Notes: generated from the letters alone by a model not told the origin. DNA of 64,000 bases from Pirellulimonas nuda (GCF_007750855.1 NZ_CP036291.1:5616905-5680904), one strand, 5' to 3'; counted from the stretch's first letter, positions 51,634-60,358 are shown. Numbers and translations: made by a program.

Positions 51634-54453
51634 TCACGCACTGTTAGCGAGCGGTTCCTCGTCGTCCTCTTCCTCCTCGTCGTCTTCTTCGTCATCATCC
51701 TCCCACGCTTCTTCTTCCTCGTCGTCTTCCCACGGCTCTTCTTCTACCTCGGCTTCTTCCTCTTCTTCCTCTTCTTCCCACTCGTCGGAATCCTCTTCCT
51801 CTACTTCTGCTTCGGCTTCGTCCTCTTCCGCTTCCTCGTCCCAATCGGCTTCGTCTTCGCTCTCCTCGCCGAGTTCGTCGTCGGCTTCCTCCGCAGGCTC
51901 GGTCTCTGGGACGATCTTGTTCCGCTTCGCCATCGCCTGTGGCGGCGACGCTACGGCCGGCGCCTCGGCCGCTTCGCCGCTTGATCCCGCCGTCATCGCC
52001 TCCCATTCTTCGATTGAGATCGCTACTTCACGCGCCTGCGAGCCGTTGTACTGCCCAACGATCTTGTCTTCGGCCATAAAGTCGATCAGCCGCGCCGCAC
52101 GCCCATAGCCGATCCCCAGGCAACGCTGCAGCAGCGATACGCTCCCCCGGCCCTCGCGCACCACGATATCGACGGCGGCCTCGTACAGCTCGTCGCGCTT
52201 CTTGAAGCCCCCGGGGATGCCCTGCCCTTCTTCCTCTTCTTCTTCCTTGGTCTTGAGCTGCATCAGCTCGCTGGCGAACCGCTGGTCGTCTGTCCCGACT
52301 CCGACGAAGTCGACCACCTTGGTGATCTCATCGTCGGAAAGGTAGGTCCCCTGCCCACGCAACAGCATGCTGGTGCCTGGAGAAAGGAACAGCATGTCGC
52401 CGTTGCCCAGCAGCTTGTCGGCGCCCATCTCGTCGAGCACCACGCGGCTGTCGGTGCGGCTCGCGACCTGGAACGCGATCCGCGCCGGCAGGTTGCTCTT
52501 GATCAGGCCGGTGATGACGTCGACCGTCGGCTTCTGCGTGGCGAGGATCAGGTGGATACCGACCGCACGGCTCTTCTGCGCCAAGCGGATGATGTGCTGC
52601 TCGACGTCTTTGCCGGCGGTCATCATCAGGTCGGCGATCTCGTCGGCCACGATCACGATGAACGGCAGATACCGCGGCACCAGGCCCCACTCTTCTTCGC
52701 CCTCGGGCTGGATGCGCTCGCGCAGCTCCTCCTCGGAGAGCTGGTTGTAGACGCTAATGTGCCGCACGCCGGCCCGGGCCAGCAGGGCGTAACGCTCCTC
52801 CATCTTGTCGACACCCCAGGCCAAGATCGCCTCGGCCTTCTTCATGTCGGTCACCACCGGGTGCATCAGGTGGGGCAGCTTGCGGTAGCCAGAGAGCTCG
52901 ACCATCTTCGGATCGATCATCAGCATCCGCACCTCGTCGGGGGTGCGGCTCATGAGGATCGACAGGATAATGGTGTTTAAGCAGACCGACTTACCGGTGC
53001 CGGTCCGCCCCGCGATCAGCAGGTGGGGCAGCGCCGCCAAGTCGACTACCATCGGGTTGCCGGCAACGTCCTTGCCCAGGTAGATGGGGATCTTCATCCG
53101 CTTGGCGCGTCCATCGGTCTCTTCGATCACCTCGCGCAGCCGCACGAGCTGGCGGTGCTCGTTGGGGACCTCGATGCCGACGGTGTTCTTGCCGGGGATC
53201 GGCGCGACGATGCGCACGCTTGGGACCCGCAGCGCAATCGCCAGGTCGTCCGAAAGCCCGGTGATCTTCGACAGCCGCAGGCCCGCCTCGAGCTCTACCT
53301 CATACTGGGCGATGACCGGGCCGGTCTCGATCTCAACCACCTTCACATTGAACCCGAAGCTCTTGAACGTCTTCTCCAGCACCTTCGCCTTGCGGCGGAC
53401 CTCCTTTTCGTGCTCGTCGTAGCAGACGTCGTCGGCCGGCAGCAGCAGGTCGAGGGGCGGCAGCTCGTAATCCATGTCGAGGGCGCCGTCCTGATCGGCG
53501 GCGTCGAGCTGATCGATGATCTCCTCCCGCTCGGATTTCTTCTTGTCGTTGGGGTTCTTCACTCGCAGGGCCGAGGTCAGTTTCTCCCGCAACGATGCGG
53601 CGCTGGCGCCGGCCACCGCGACGGCCTCGGCGGCCGCAGCGGCGGGGGCGGTCGAAGTCGGCGTCTTTACACTAATGGCGATCTCGCCATCCTCCTCGTC
53701 CTCGTCCTCTTCATCTTCATCTTCTTCCTCATACTCGGACTCGTCGTCATCTTCTTCCTCGGCGTCGGCTTCTTCATCAAGCTCTTCCTCTTCGTCCTCT
53801 TCATCGCCCTTCGCCGCCGAATGGTAGCCGTCCAGATCGGTCCGCTTGTAGCTCAAGCGACGGGCAGCGGCGCCGCCGATAGCGCCCACGCGGGCCAGCC
53901 CCTGCGTGGAGACGGCCGTCGCCGCCGCGGTGGCGACCGCCGCCGCGCGGAACACAAAGTAGTCGGTGCACAGCAGTAGCCCGGCCGCCAGCACGCTCAG
54001 CGCGAAGATCACCGCGCCGGTCGCCGCGAAGTTCGACTCCAGCCACGCCCGCCCCATCGCTCCCAGGAACCCGCCGGCGCCGACAACCGGCCCCGGCGAC
54101 CATCCCGAGAAGGCGATCGAGGCCAACGTGCAGCCGCCGAGCATCGACAATCCCCAGCCGAACGCGCGAACCGCCGGCTGATCGATGGGGCGCCTGGCGA
54201 TCACGAGCCCGGTGACCCCCAACAGCGAGACCGCCGCAAAGTACGCGCCGACACCCAGCATGCTGAACATCCCGTGCGCCGCCATGGCGCCCACGCGGCC
54301 CCCCGCGTTCTGCACCTCGGTGGGCGAGGGCCAGGCGAGCGTGCTGGGGGGGTCGTAGCGGTCGTACGTGCCTAGCGACACGCACACAAACAACGACAAC
54401 GCCGCTAGGGCGATCGCGAGCAGATCGAATTTAGCGGTACGGAGATCGGGCAT
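51634..54453 (-). CDS. ftsK: DNA translocase FtsK/SpoIIIE with polyacidic C-terminal tail
   Basis: A 939-residue DNA motor protein for chromosome segregation. Four or five N-terminal transmembrane helices (about 7-175) are followed by a polyacidic linker (about 213-255). The FtsK alpha/beta motor has Walker A GRTGTGKSVC near residues 476-485 and Walker B-type FIVIVADEIADLMM. A winged-helix gamma domain lies at about 760-815 (LLQRCLGIGYGRAARLIDFM), which binds KOPS-like DNA and XerD. Beyond it is an unusual tail of about 95 residues, almost all Glu and Asp (from about 845 to the end). Start ATG 54453; an ATG at 54489 adds 12 residues. The usual FtsK ends shortly after gamma. Confidence 0.94.
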   Translation of the reverse strand: MPDLRTAKFDLLAIALAALSLFVCVSLGTYDRYDPPSTLAWPSPTEVQNAGGRVGAMAAHGMFSMLGVGAYFAAVSLLGVTGLVIARRPIDQPAVRAFGWGLSMLGGCTLASIAFSGWSPGPVVGAGGFLGAMGRAWLESNFAATGAVIFALSVLAAGLLLCTDYFVFRAAAVATAAATAVSTQGLARVGAIGGAAARRLSYKRTDLDGYHSAAKGDEEDEEEELDEEADAEEEDDDESEYEEEDEDEEDEDEEDGEIAISVKTPTSTAPAAAAAEAVAVAGASAASLREKLTSALRVKNPNDKKKSEREEIIDQLDAADQDGALDMDYELPPLDLLLPADDVCYDEHEKEVRRKAKVLEKTFKSFGFNVKVVEIETGPVIAQYEVELEAGLRLSKITGLSDDLAIALRVPSVRIVAPIPGKNTVGIEVPNEHRQLVRLREVIEETDGRAKRMKIPIYLGKDVAGNPMVVDLAALPHLLIAGRTGTGKSVCLNTIILSILMSRTPDEVRMLMIDPKMVELSGYRKLPHLMHPVVTDMKKAEAILAWGVDKMEERYALLARAGVRHISVYNQLSEEELRERIQPEGEEEWGLVPRYLPFIVIVADEIADLMMTAGKDVEQHIIRLAQKSRAVGIHLILATQKPTVDVITGLIKSNLPARIAFQVASRTDSRVVLDEMGADKLLGNGDMLFLSPGTSMLLRGQGTYLSDDEITKVVDFVGVGTDDQRFASELMQLKTKEEEEEEGQGIPGGFKKRDELYEAAVDIVVREGRGSVSLLQRCLGIGYGRAARLIDFMAEDKIVGQYNGSQAREVAISIEEWEAMTAGSSGEAAEAPAVASPPQAMAKRNKIVPETEPAEEADDELGEESEDEADWDEEAEEDEAEAEVEEEDSDEWEEEEEEEEAEVEEEPWEDDEEEEAWEDDDEEDDEEEEDDEEPLANSA

Positions 54454-54603
54454 CTTCGGCACGTACGTGGGAGATGGCGCGCGGAGCATCCGCTATCGAA
54501 CTGGTTCGGCCCCTGCTAGCTCACCGGATGAGGTTCGGCAACCACGGCGCTAGCACCGGAGCAGAGATCGAAAGCCGCACAGCCGGTCCAATGCCACCAG
54601 CCC

Positions 54604-55521
54604 TCAACAGTGGGCGTGCTCAAACACGTGCTTGGGCCACAGCTTCCCGTCGGGCTTCAAACGCACCATCGCCGCCAAGCGGCCATCGGGGCCGATCACC
54701 CCCCACGGCCCGTCGCCGGGGCCCGGGCAGTCGCCGGTCACGGGCCGGCCAAAACGCAGCTCTTCCAGCTCTGCTTCATTGCAGAACAAGCACTCCTCGT
54801 CCTTGAACAACAGCCGCGGCGAGATCAGCCGCTCCGCGATCGGCGTCTCAAGCAGCGCTTCCGCGGCGACCGCCTGTTCGACCCGGAGCTGGCCGATGGC
54901 GGTCCGCACCAGCCCGCTCATCACCGCCCCCGTGCCCAGCGACGCGGCCAGGTCGCGTCCGAGCGCCCGCACGTAGAAGCCGCTTCCGCAATGGATGTCC
55001 AGCACCAGCTCGGGGTAGTCGTAGCGGATTACCGACAACTGGTAGACCGTGACGGGGCGGGGGGGGAGCGAGAACGACTCCCCTTGGCGGGCCAGGTTGT
55101 AGGAGGTCTGGCCCGCTACCTTGATCGCCGAGTAAATCGGCGGCGTTTGATTCAAGTCGCCGATGAAGCCGGGGATCGCTTGTTCGATCTCCTCGATCGA
55201 CGGGCGCGGCGCGTCCGCGATGATCTCGGGCTCCAGCTCGACGTCGTCGCTGGGGCTGCGGCGCCCCAGCAAGAACGTAGCCACGTACCGCTTCGGCAGC
55301 CGCTGGACGTGCTGGATCAGCCGGGTCGCCGTCCCCACACACACCACCAGCACCCCGGTGGCGAGCGGGTCGAGCGTTCCGGCGTGCCCGGCCCGGGCGG
55401 GTCCCACCAGCCGCTCGACGCGGTTGACCACATCGCGCGAGGTCCAGCCGGCCGGTTTGTTGAGGTTCAGTAGTCCAAACACGGGGTTAGCTTGGTAGGC
55501 GGCGTTGGAGCATCGGTACAT
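54604..55521 (-). CDS. truB: tRNA pseudouridine-55 synthase TruB
   Basis: A 305-residue pseudouridine synthase that modifies U55 in the T-loop of tRNAs. The catalytic motif AGHAGTLDPLATGVL (about 44-58) has the essential aspartate at residue 51. KRYVATFLLGRRSPSDD, FIGDLNQTPPIYSAIKVAG, and SGFYVRALGRDLAASLG are family blocks. The C-terminal PUA-like region contains CNEAELEELRFGRPV. An alternative GTG at 55482 begins FGLLNLNKPAG, the usual family start. Divergent from rsmG with an 88-bp spacer, upstream of ftsK on the same strand. Confidence 0.95.
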   Translation of the reverse strand: MYRCSNAAYQANPVFGLLNLNKPAGWTSRDVVNRVERLVGPARAGHAGTLDPLATGVLVVCVGTATRLIQHVQRLPKRYVATFLLGRRSPSDDVELEPEIIADAPRPSIEEIEQAIPGFIGDLNQTPPIYSAIKVAGQTSYNLARQGESFSLPPRPVTVYQLSVIRYDYPELVLDIHCGSGFYVRALGRDLAASLGTGAVMSGLVRTAIGQLRVEQAVAAEALLETPIAERLISPRLLFKDEECLFCNEAELEELRFGRPVTGDCPGPGDGPWGVIGPDGRLAAMVRLKPDGKLWPKHVFEHAHC

Positions 55522-55609
55522 ACGTGGGGCGTCTTGCCCGCTAGGAGCGCGGGGCGCATTCGAGGATACTGCGTAGCCCCATCCACTTCACCCCGCCCCG
55601 AGACCTACG

Positions 55610-56284
55610 TTGACTGCCGAGCCCGACACGCTGGCCGAGGCCCTTGGGTTGTGCGGCATCGAGCTCCCTGCCGACAAGATCGAGCGGCTCGACGCCTACC
55701 GCACCCTCCTCTGGGACTGGAACACCAAGCTCAACCTCACACGTCACACCACGCTCGAGAAGTTCGCCAGCCGCGATATTGTCGACACGCTTGAGCTCTC
55801 CAAGCTGATCCCCAACCGTGCGCGGGTGTTGGACGTCGGCTCCGGCGGAGGGGTGCCCGGGTTGGTGCTGGCGATTGTCCGCCCCGACCTGCGGCTGAGC
55901 GTCTGCGATTCGGTGCAAAAAAAGTCGAAGGTGCTCGAGGCGATCACCGCAGAGTTGGGGCTGCCGGCGCGGGTGTTCGCGGCCCGTGTGCAGGAGGTGC
56001 TGGAGGTCTCTACGTACGACACGCTGGTCGCCCGCGCCGTGGCGCCGCTGAGCAAGCTGCTCACTCTGCTTGCGCCGCACTGGGATTCGTTCGACCAGCT
56101 CCTGCTGATCAAGGGCCGCTCGTGGGCCGACGAACGGGGCGAAGCCCGGCACCTGGGGCTGCTCACCGGCAAGGAGCTCCGCAAGGCCGCCGAGTACACG
56201 ACCCCCCGCACCGACGCGGTAAGCGTGGTGCTTCGCATCTGGCCCGAGGGGCGGGAATTGCCCGACGAAGCGGAGGAAGCGTAG
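55610..56284 (+). CDS. rsmG: 16S rRNA m7G527 methyltransferase RsmG
   Basis: A 224-residue SAM-dependent methyltransferase that methylates N7 of G527 in 16S rRNA. Motif I is VLDVGSGGGVPGL (about 73-85); the family N-terminus LLWDWNTKLNLT and RAVAPLSKLLTLL are clear. The predicted start is TTG at 55610; ATG codons are absent near the expected position, so this assignment has the usual TTG uncertainty. Confidence 0.9.
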   Translation: MTAEPDTLAEALGLCGIELPADKIERLDAYRTLLWDWNTKLNLTRHTTLEKFASRDIVDTLELSKLIPNRARVLDVGSGGGVPGLVLAIVRPDLRLSVCDSVQKKSKVLEAITAELGLPARVFAARVQEVLEVSTYDTLVARAVAPLSKLLTLLAPHWDSFDQLLLIKGRSWADERGEARHLGLLTGKELRKAAEYTTPRTDAVSVVLRIWPEGRELPDEAEEA

Positions 56285-56400
56285 GGCGGGAAGCCTCTGC
56301 ATCGGGGATGGTTTCTCCACAAAAGGCGCCTTACATTGAGCGGCAGCGAGGCGGTCGTCCGCCGTATGGAAACAAGCCAAAACAAGTTGGGGAACCCGCC

Positions 56401-56808
56401 GTGGCCGACACGCCTACCAAAGAAACCAAGCCCGAATCCGCTGCTCCCGACCAAGCGGCCCAGCAGGGCGCCCAGCAACGCGGCAACCGCGTTGAGGTTG
56501 AGGACAAGGACGCCTTCTGCGCCTACGCCAACTTCTGCCGCGTGACCGGCACCCCCGAGGAGCTGATCCTCGACTTCGGCCTCAACAGCCAGCCCTACGG
56601 CGTGCCGACCGAGCCCGTGCAGGTCAAGCAGCGGATCGTCACCAACTACTTCACCGCCAAGCGGATGCTTCAAGCCCTGGGAATGTCCGTACAAAACCAC
56701 GAACGCGTGTTCGGCGTGCTAGAGACGGACGTCCAAAAGCGCGCCACCGGCGCCCAGCGCCGCGCCTCGGAACCCGCCAGCGGATCGCTCTCGGGCCCCG
56801 CCACCTAG
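56401..56808 (+). CDS. DUF3467 domain protein
   Basis: A 135-residue protein. The first 45 residues are polar (ADTPTKETKPESAAPDQAAQ). The DUF3467 domain then follows: CAYANFCRVTGTPEELILDFG (about 40-60) and VKQRIVTNYFTAKRMLQALG. The start codon is ambiguous: GTG 56401 with a GGGGA about 9 nt upstream, or ATG 56308, which would add 31 residues with composition unlike the family. DUF3467 is common in Planctomycetes and other bacteria; the function is unknown, with some members related to host-antigen-type beta-sandwich proteins. Followed by the repeat region 56835-56976. Confidence 0.82.
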   Translation: MADTPTKETKPESAAPDQAAQQGAQQRGNRVEVEDKDAFCAYANFCRVTGTPEELILDFGLNSQPYGVPTEPVQVKQRIVTNYFTAKRMLQALGMSVQNHERVFGVLETDVQKRATGAQRRASEPASGSLSGPAT

Positions 56809-56834
56809 AGGGCCCACCCGGGCGACCCAACCGT

Positions 56835-56976
56835 GGCGAGCCGTCGGCGTAAGCCGCCGGAGTTGCCCCCCGCTGAGCTCTCCCCCCGCAGGAGGCTTCC
56901 TCGGGGGGACCGCCCCGTTTCGTCATCCTCTATTCCCTGCTATAGGCGCTCCGGTGGCCCACGCCACCGGCTCGCC
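56835..56976. repeat. Intergenic element with inverted GC-rich ends
   Basis: The left end 56835-56860 is the same 24-bp repeat as at 25031-25054. The right end 56951-56976 is a degenerate inverted copy. Between them is about 90 bp with no reading frame. The element lies between the converging DUF3467 and TPR genes. Confidence 0.6.
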
Positions 56977-56983
56977 TGCGTTG

Positions 56984-57322
56984 CTAGCCCCCCATCTGTA
57001 GCTGCCGGCTACGCTCCATGGCGTCTTCCGCCATCCGGATGTAGCTGGTGTCGCCGGTGCCCGCGTAGGCCCGCTGGTACGTGACGCTCAGCGCCGTGTA
57101 GCTGAACGGGTCCGACGGCTCCAGCTCCGCCGTCTGCTGGGCGTGGCGGATCGCCTCGTCGTGCCGGCCCAGCTTCTGCAGCACTACCGCCGCGGCCGAG
57201 TGGGCCAGTGCGTACTTCGGGTCGGCGGCGATCGATTCCTCGAGCTTCGCCAGCGCAGCCTCTAGGTCGCCGGCTTGCTTGAGCTTCTCGGCCTCGTCGT
57301 AAAGTTGATTCGCGTCGGGCAT
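56984..57322 (-). CDS. Tetratricopeptide repeat protein
   Basis: A 112-residue protein made of about two and a half TPR units: LYDEAEKLKQAGDLEAALAK (about 6-25), IAADPKYALAHSAAAVVLQK, and AELEPSDPFSYTALSVTY, all with TPR consensus residues W/L-G-Y-A-F-A-P spacing. TPRs mediate protein-protein contact; no partner is adjacent. ATG 57322 (MPDANQLYDEA) is preferred; an upstream ATG at 57406 would add 28 residues. Confidence 0.78.
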   Translation of the reverse strand: MPDANQLYDEAEKLKQAGDLEAALAKLEESIAADPKYALAHSAAAVVLQKLGRHDEAIRHAQQTAELEPSDPFSYTALSVTYQRAYAGTGDTSYIRMAEDAMERSRQLQMGG

Positions 57323-57606
57323 TGGGAAAACCTGCGAAACTAGGTGAAAGGTGGGCGTTGAGGAAAGTTTGGGCGCCGGGCGAAACGTCTCCCGGGGCAC
57401 AGCCAATTCTAGGGCTTTGGGACGCTAGCAACAGCCGCCCTCCCCGACCGGCACAAATCCGAAATTCCATTCAACTTGCTTAATCGCTACCCTCCGCGGC
57501 GCCGATACCCCGTAGGTAGACGTGACCCCGTGCGCGCACAGCCATCTCCCGCTTGCTCCAGCGGGCTGCTGCGACGCACGGCGCCACCCAGCAGGGAAGC
57601 CCGCCC

Positions 57607-58467
57607 GTGGCCATTCATCCGCTCGCTCTGGTTCACCCCTCCGCCCAAGTCGCCGCGGACGCCGAGGTCGGACCCTTCTGCAACATCGAAGCAGGGGTCG
57701 TGGTCGGCGCCGGCTGCACCATCGCCGCCCGGGTGTCGATCAAGTCGGGCGTCACCATGGGCCAGAACAACGTGGTCGAAGAGGGCGCCGTCATCGGCGG
57801 CGTCCCCCAACACCTGCTCAAGCTTGAGCACCTCGGCCCGGTCGTCATCGGCGACCGCAACGTCATCCGCGAGAACGTCACCATCCACCGCGCTATGCAC
57901 GCCGAAGGCGCCACCCGCATCGGCAACGAGTGCCTGCTGATGGTCGGCTCGCACGTCGCCCACGACTGCACGCTCAGCAACAACGTGGTGCTCACCAACA
58001 ACGTCATGCTGGCCGGCCACGTCTGGGTCGGCGAACGCGCCTACCTGGGCGGGGGCGCCGCCGTGCAGCAGCACTGCCGCATCGGACGCATCGCCATGGT
58101 GGGCGGGCTGGCCCGCGTGCCCCAAGACATCCCGCCGTTCGTCACCATCGACGGCGGCACCGGCATGGTGGTGGGGCTGAACCGTGTCGGCCTGCGTCGC
58201 GCCGGGCTCGACATCGCCGAGGTGCAGCAAATCAAGGAGGCCTACCGCGTGCTCTACCGCAGCGGGCTGTCGCTGGAACAGCGGATGACGACCCTCGCCA
58301 CGCGTTTCCCTGCCGGCCCGGCCAGCGAGTTCGAACAGTTCATCCACGACAGCGGCCGGGGCTTCGCCCGCGAACGCCGCATGCCCCCCAGCGGCGCGAT
58401 CCGTCCGCTGCACACCGAAGCCGCCGACACCGCGGCGCCCGCCGCACAGCTCCGCGCCGCGGGCTGA
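57607..58467 (+). CDS. lpxA: UDP-N-acetylglucosamine acyltransferase LpxA
   Basis: A 286-residue left-handed beta-helix protein of the LpxA family, which transfers a hydroxyacyl group from ACP to UDP-GlcNAc at the first step of lipid A synthesis. Hexapeptide repeats such as HPSAQVAADAEVGPFCNIEAG start near residue 10; the catalytic histidine block GSHVAHDC is at about 116-122, and GLNRVGLRRAGL is the family C-terminal domain start. Start GTG 57607 (VAIHPLALVHPSA) fits the family N-terminus. Other lpx genes are not nearby. A hairpin and the box element follow. Confidence 0.88.
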   Translation: MAIHPLALVHPSAQVAADAEVGPFCNIEAGVVVGAGCTIAARVSIKSGVTMGQNNVVEEGAVIGGVPQHLLKLEHLGPVVIGDRNVIRENVTIHRAMHAEGATRIGNECLLMVGSHVAHDCTLSNNVVLTNNVMLAGHVWVGERAYLGGGAAVQQHCRIGRIAMVGGLARVPQDIPPFVTIDGGTGMVVGLNRVGLRRAGLDIAEVQQIKEAYRVLYRSGLSLEQRMTTLATRFPAGPASEFEQFIHDSGRGFARERRMPPSGAIRPLHTEAADTAAPAAQLRAAG

Positions 58468-58479
58468 GCCCCGCCCACG

Positions 58480-58725
58480 GGCGCGGGACGAACCCCGTCC
58501 CGCGCCGCGGTCCGACTTTTGTCCTTTTGTCCGCGCCACGCGGGGTGTTTTGCGCCCCCCAAAATCGGACAAAACCCCCACCGGGTTCAAAAACGCGGTG
58601 TTTTGCGCCACGGCCGGTCGCGACGCGACCCCCGCGGAGCCCGCCCGGCGTGCTTGAGCGGACAAAACCCTGCCCGGTTCGGACATCAGCGGACACCTCC
58701 GGGACAAAACCCCGCGCCGATCTCG
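58480..58725 (+). repeat. Box element, copy 2 (three SGGACAAAACCC boxes behind the lpxA hairpin)
   Basis: It starts with a 10-bp hairpin (58480-58489 with 58497-58506) a few nucleotides after the lpxA stop, then a T-rich CTTTTGTCCTTTTGTCCG (58517-58534), then boxes GGACAAAACCC at 58567-58577, 58660-58670 and 58702-58712, with GGACA half-boxes between the last two. Spacings are 93 and 42 bp, each 12 bp shorter than in copy 1 (105 and 54). Copy 1 lies at 30728-30985 in the other orientation. The rest of the intergenic stretch (to 58900) holds nothing recognisable. Confidence 0.75.
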
Positions 58726-58900
58726 ACGCGGCTCCCCCGCGCACTCGGCGCGTACGCCCCCCGCAAACGCCTGTCATGGACCCCCATGGGCGCGCAGCGG
58801 AAGCCGCCCCGGATTATCCCCCAGCGCGTGGCTATTTGCTACGCGATTCTCGAGAATGGGGGCCGGTGACCTGTCCCTGTTTTGCCAGACTGAGGCAGGC

Positions 58901-59506
58901 ATGACGACGTTCCATGACAAACTCGTCCGATGGGTCACCGAGTGTGGCGACATGGAGTTCTATGCAGACGACTCACCCCTGCGGTCGCACGAAGCAGCGT
59001 GGGACCCACAGCGGGGTCCGGCCCTGTATGCAACCAAGCGAGTCAGTCTGATGTCTCGTCGCGAGCACCAGGCCAGCGAATCGCCGGTCGCTGTCTTGGG
59101 CAGCTACGGCCTCCCCACAGGGCAGCGGCGACAATGGCTGCGCAGCGCGTTCGGCGAGGGCAAGGTTTGCTTCTTCGGCGACCTCGACGGCCCCGACCTG
59201 GTGGCTTTCGCTTCGCTCGTCGATGGAATGCCTGATCCGGCCAAACTCTACCTTGGCATCAGCGACGCTCTCTTGAGCGAGTTTTCTGTGCCACTCGATT
59301 CACTCGATTGGTGTCTGATTCCAACCACCGTCGGCGAGCAAAAAGCGATCGCGATGCTCGAGGGCCTCGGGTTTCCTGTCCGCGACATCGTTGGCAGCGA
59401 GTGCTACTGCATCATCCAAGCGGGGCAGAAAGTCGAGATCGAAGGGTTGCTGTGGGAGATCCCGGCGGACGATCTGCTGGCCTTCGTCGCGAATAGGTCG
59501 CGCTAG
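58901..59506 (+). CDS. Protein of unknown function, 201 residues
   Basis: The gene starts with ATG 58901 preceded by GAGG about 8 nt upstream. The product is of balanced composition, mostly alpha/beta (FHDKLVRWVTECGDMEFYADD; GKVCFFGDLDGPDLVAFASLV; KLYLGISDALLSEFSVPLDSLD; LEGLGFPVRDIVGSECYCI). The CFFGDLDGPD segment looks like a nucleotide- or metal-binding turn, but no known motif fits. No signal peptide and no membrane segment. It precedes the RAYT gene and its GC content appears lower than that of the flanking housekeeping genes. No function proposed. Confidence 0.65.
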   Translation: MTTFHDKLVRWVTECGDMEFYADDSPLRSHEAAWDPQRGPALYATKRVSLMSRREHQASESPVAVLGSYGLPTGQRRQWLRSAFGEGKVCFFGDLDGPDLVAFASLVDGMPDPAKLYLGISDALLSEFSVPLDSLDWCLIPTTVGEQKAIAMLEGLGFPVRDIVGSECYCIIQAGQKVEIEGLLWEIPADDLLAFVANRSR

Positions 59507-59589
59507 GCGGGAAGAACGCAACACTCTTCGTGTGCACGTCTCGATACGCACTGCCGCGTGCGATTACGGAATGAGCGGTCTACAGCAGA

Positions 59590-59630
59590 CATCCCACTCC
59601 GTGAGATGACGCCGCTCAAGCAGTGAGCGG
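59590..59630. repeat. REP hairpin pair, upstream flank of the RAYT gene
   Basis: Two short hairpins side by side: CATCCCAC-TCC-GTGAGATG (59590-59608, one mismatch) and CCGCTCA-AGCAG-TGAGCGG (59612-59630). Just after come tandem GGTTACCTTGG/GGTTAC-like units. The order matches the downstream flank at 60295-60334 as a direct repeat. Confidence 0.75.
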
Positions 59631-59690
59631 GTTACCTTGGGTTACGCTGAAATGTTTTCGCTCGGCGGGTGAGTGAATTACACTAGCTTC

Positions 59691-60293
59691 ATGGAAGAAC
59701 CACGGGGCTTTCGGCTTAAGGTGTTCGACCCCCGGGAGGACTTCGAGGTAGTTCAGCGCAGATTGCCGCATTGGTCGCAGGCCGGCGTCGTCACTTTTCT
59801 AACCTGGCGGACCTGGGACTCGATCCCGGAAAGCGTCCTCCAGCCCTGGCTGCTGCAGCGTCGGGATCACACCGGCAAAGCGTCTGAGATCGACTCGTCC
59901 AATCGCTGGAATGAGCACCTTGATGCGTGCTACGGGGCTTGCGTGCTGCGGCGGCCGGAAATGTCCGCCATCGTGGCGGACAGCCTGATGCACTTTGACG
60001 GCGACCGCTATGAGCGGACGGACTTCGTGGTCATGCCCAATCACGTCCACGTGCTTGTCGCATTCCCGAACGACGACCGCATGCTGCGGCAGTGCAAGTC
60101 CTGGAAACGCTTCACGGCGAAAGAAATCAATCGCCACTTGGTGCAAGAGGGCCGATTCTGGCAGGACGACGGATTCGACCATTTGGTGCGTTCGGCAGAA
60201 CAGTTCGTTTACCTGCGCAAGTACATCGCCGAAAACGGTCCACGAGCGAAGCTTCTGCCTCACGAGTACCGGCACTACTCGAAACCAATGTAG
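59691..60293 (+). CDS. REP-associated tyrosine transposase (RAYT)
   Basis: A 200-residue Y1-type HUH nuclease. The diagnostic histidine motif VVMPNHVHVLV is at about 113-123, and the catalytic tyrosine should lie in the FVYLRKYIAENG helix (about 175-186). VVTFLTWRTWDSIPES near residue 23 begins the domain. RAYT proteins bind and nick REP hairpins and are thought to move them. Two hairpin pairs flank the gene directly, at 59590-59630 and 60295-60334, so the unit looks like a self-contained RAYT/REP block. ATG 59691 is used; an in-frame GTG lies 18 nt upstream. The last residues (YRHYSKPM) run straight into the downstream repeat. Confidence 0.9.
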   Translation: MEEPRGFRLKVFDPREDFEVVQRRLPHWSQAGVVTFLTWRTWDSIPESVLQPWLLQRRDHTGKASEIDSSNRWNEHLDACYGACVLRRPEMSAIVADSLMHFDGDRYERTDFVVMPNHVHVLVAFPNDDRMLRQCKSWKRFTAKEINRHLVQEGRFWQDDGFDHLVRSAEQFVYLRKYIAENGPRAKLLPHEYRHYSKPM

Positions 60294-60294
60294 A

Positions 60295-60334
60295 CATCTC
60301 ACTCCGTGAGATGATCCGCTCACGGAGTGAGCGG
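60295..60334. repeat. REP hairpin pair, downstream flank of the RAYT gene
   Basis: CATCTCAC-TCC-GTGAGATG (60295-60313, perfect 8-bp stem) and CCGCTCAC-GGA-GTGAGCGG (60316-60334, perfect 8-bp stem). Tandem GGCTACATTGG units follow. The upstream pair is a more degenerate direct copy. Confidence 0.85.
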
Positions 60335-60358
60335 GCTACATTGGGGCTACATTGGCTC

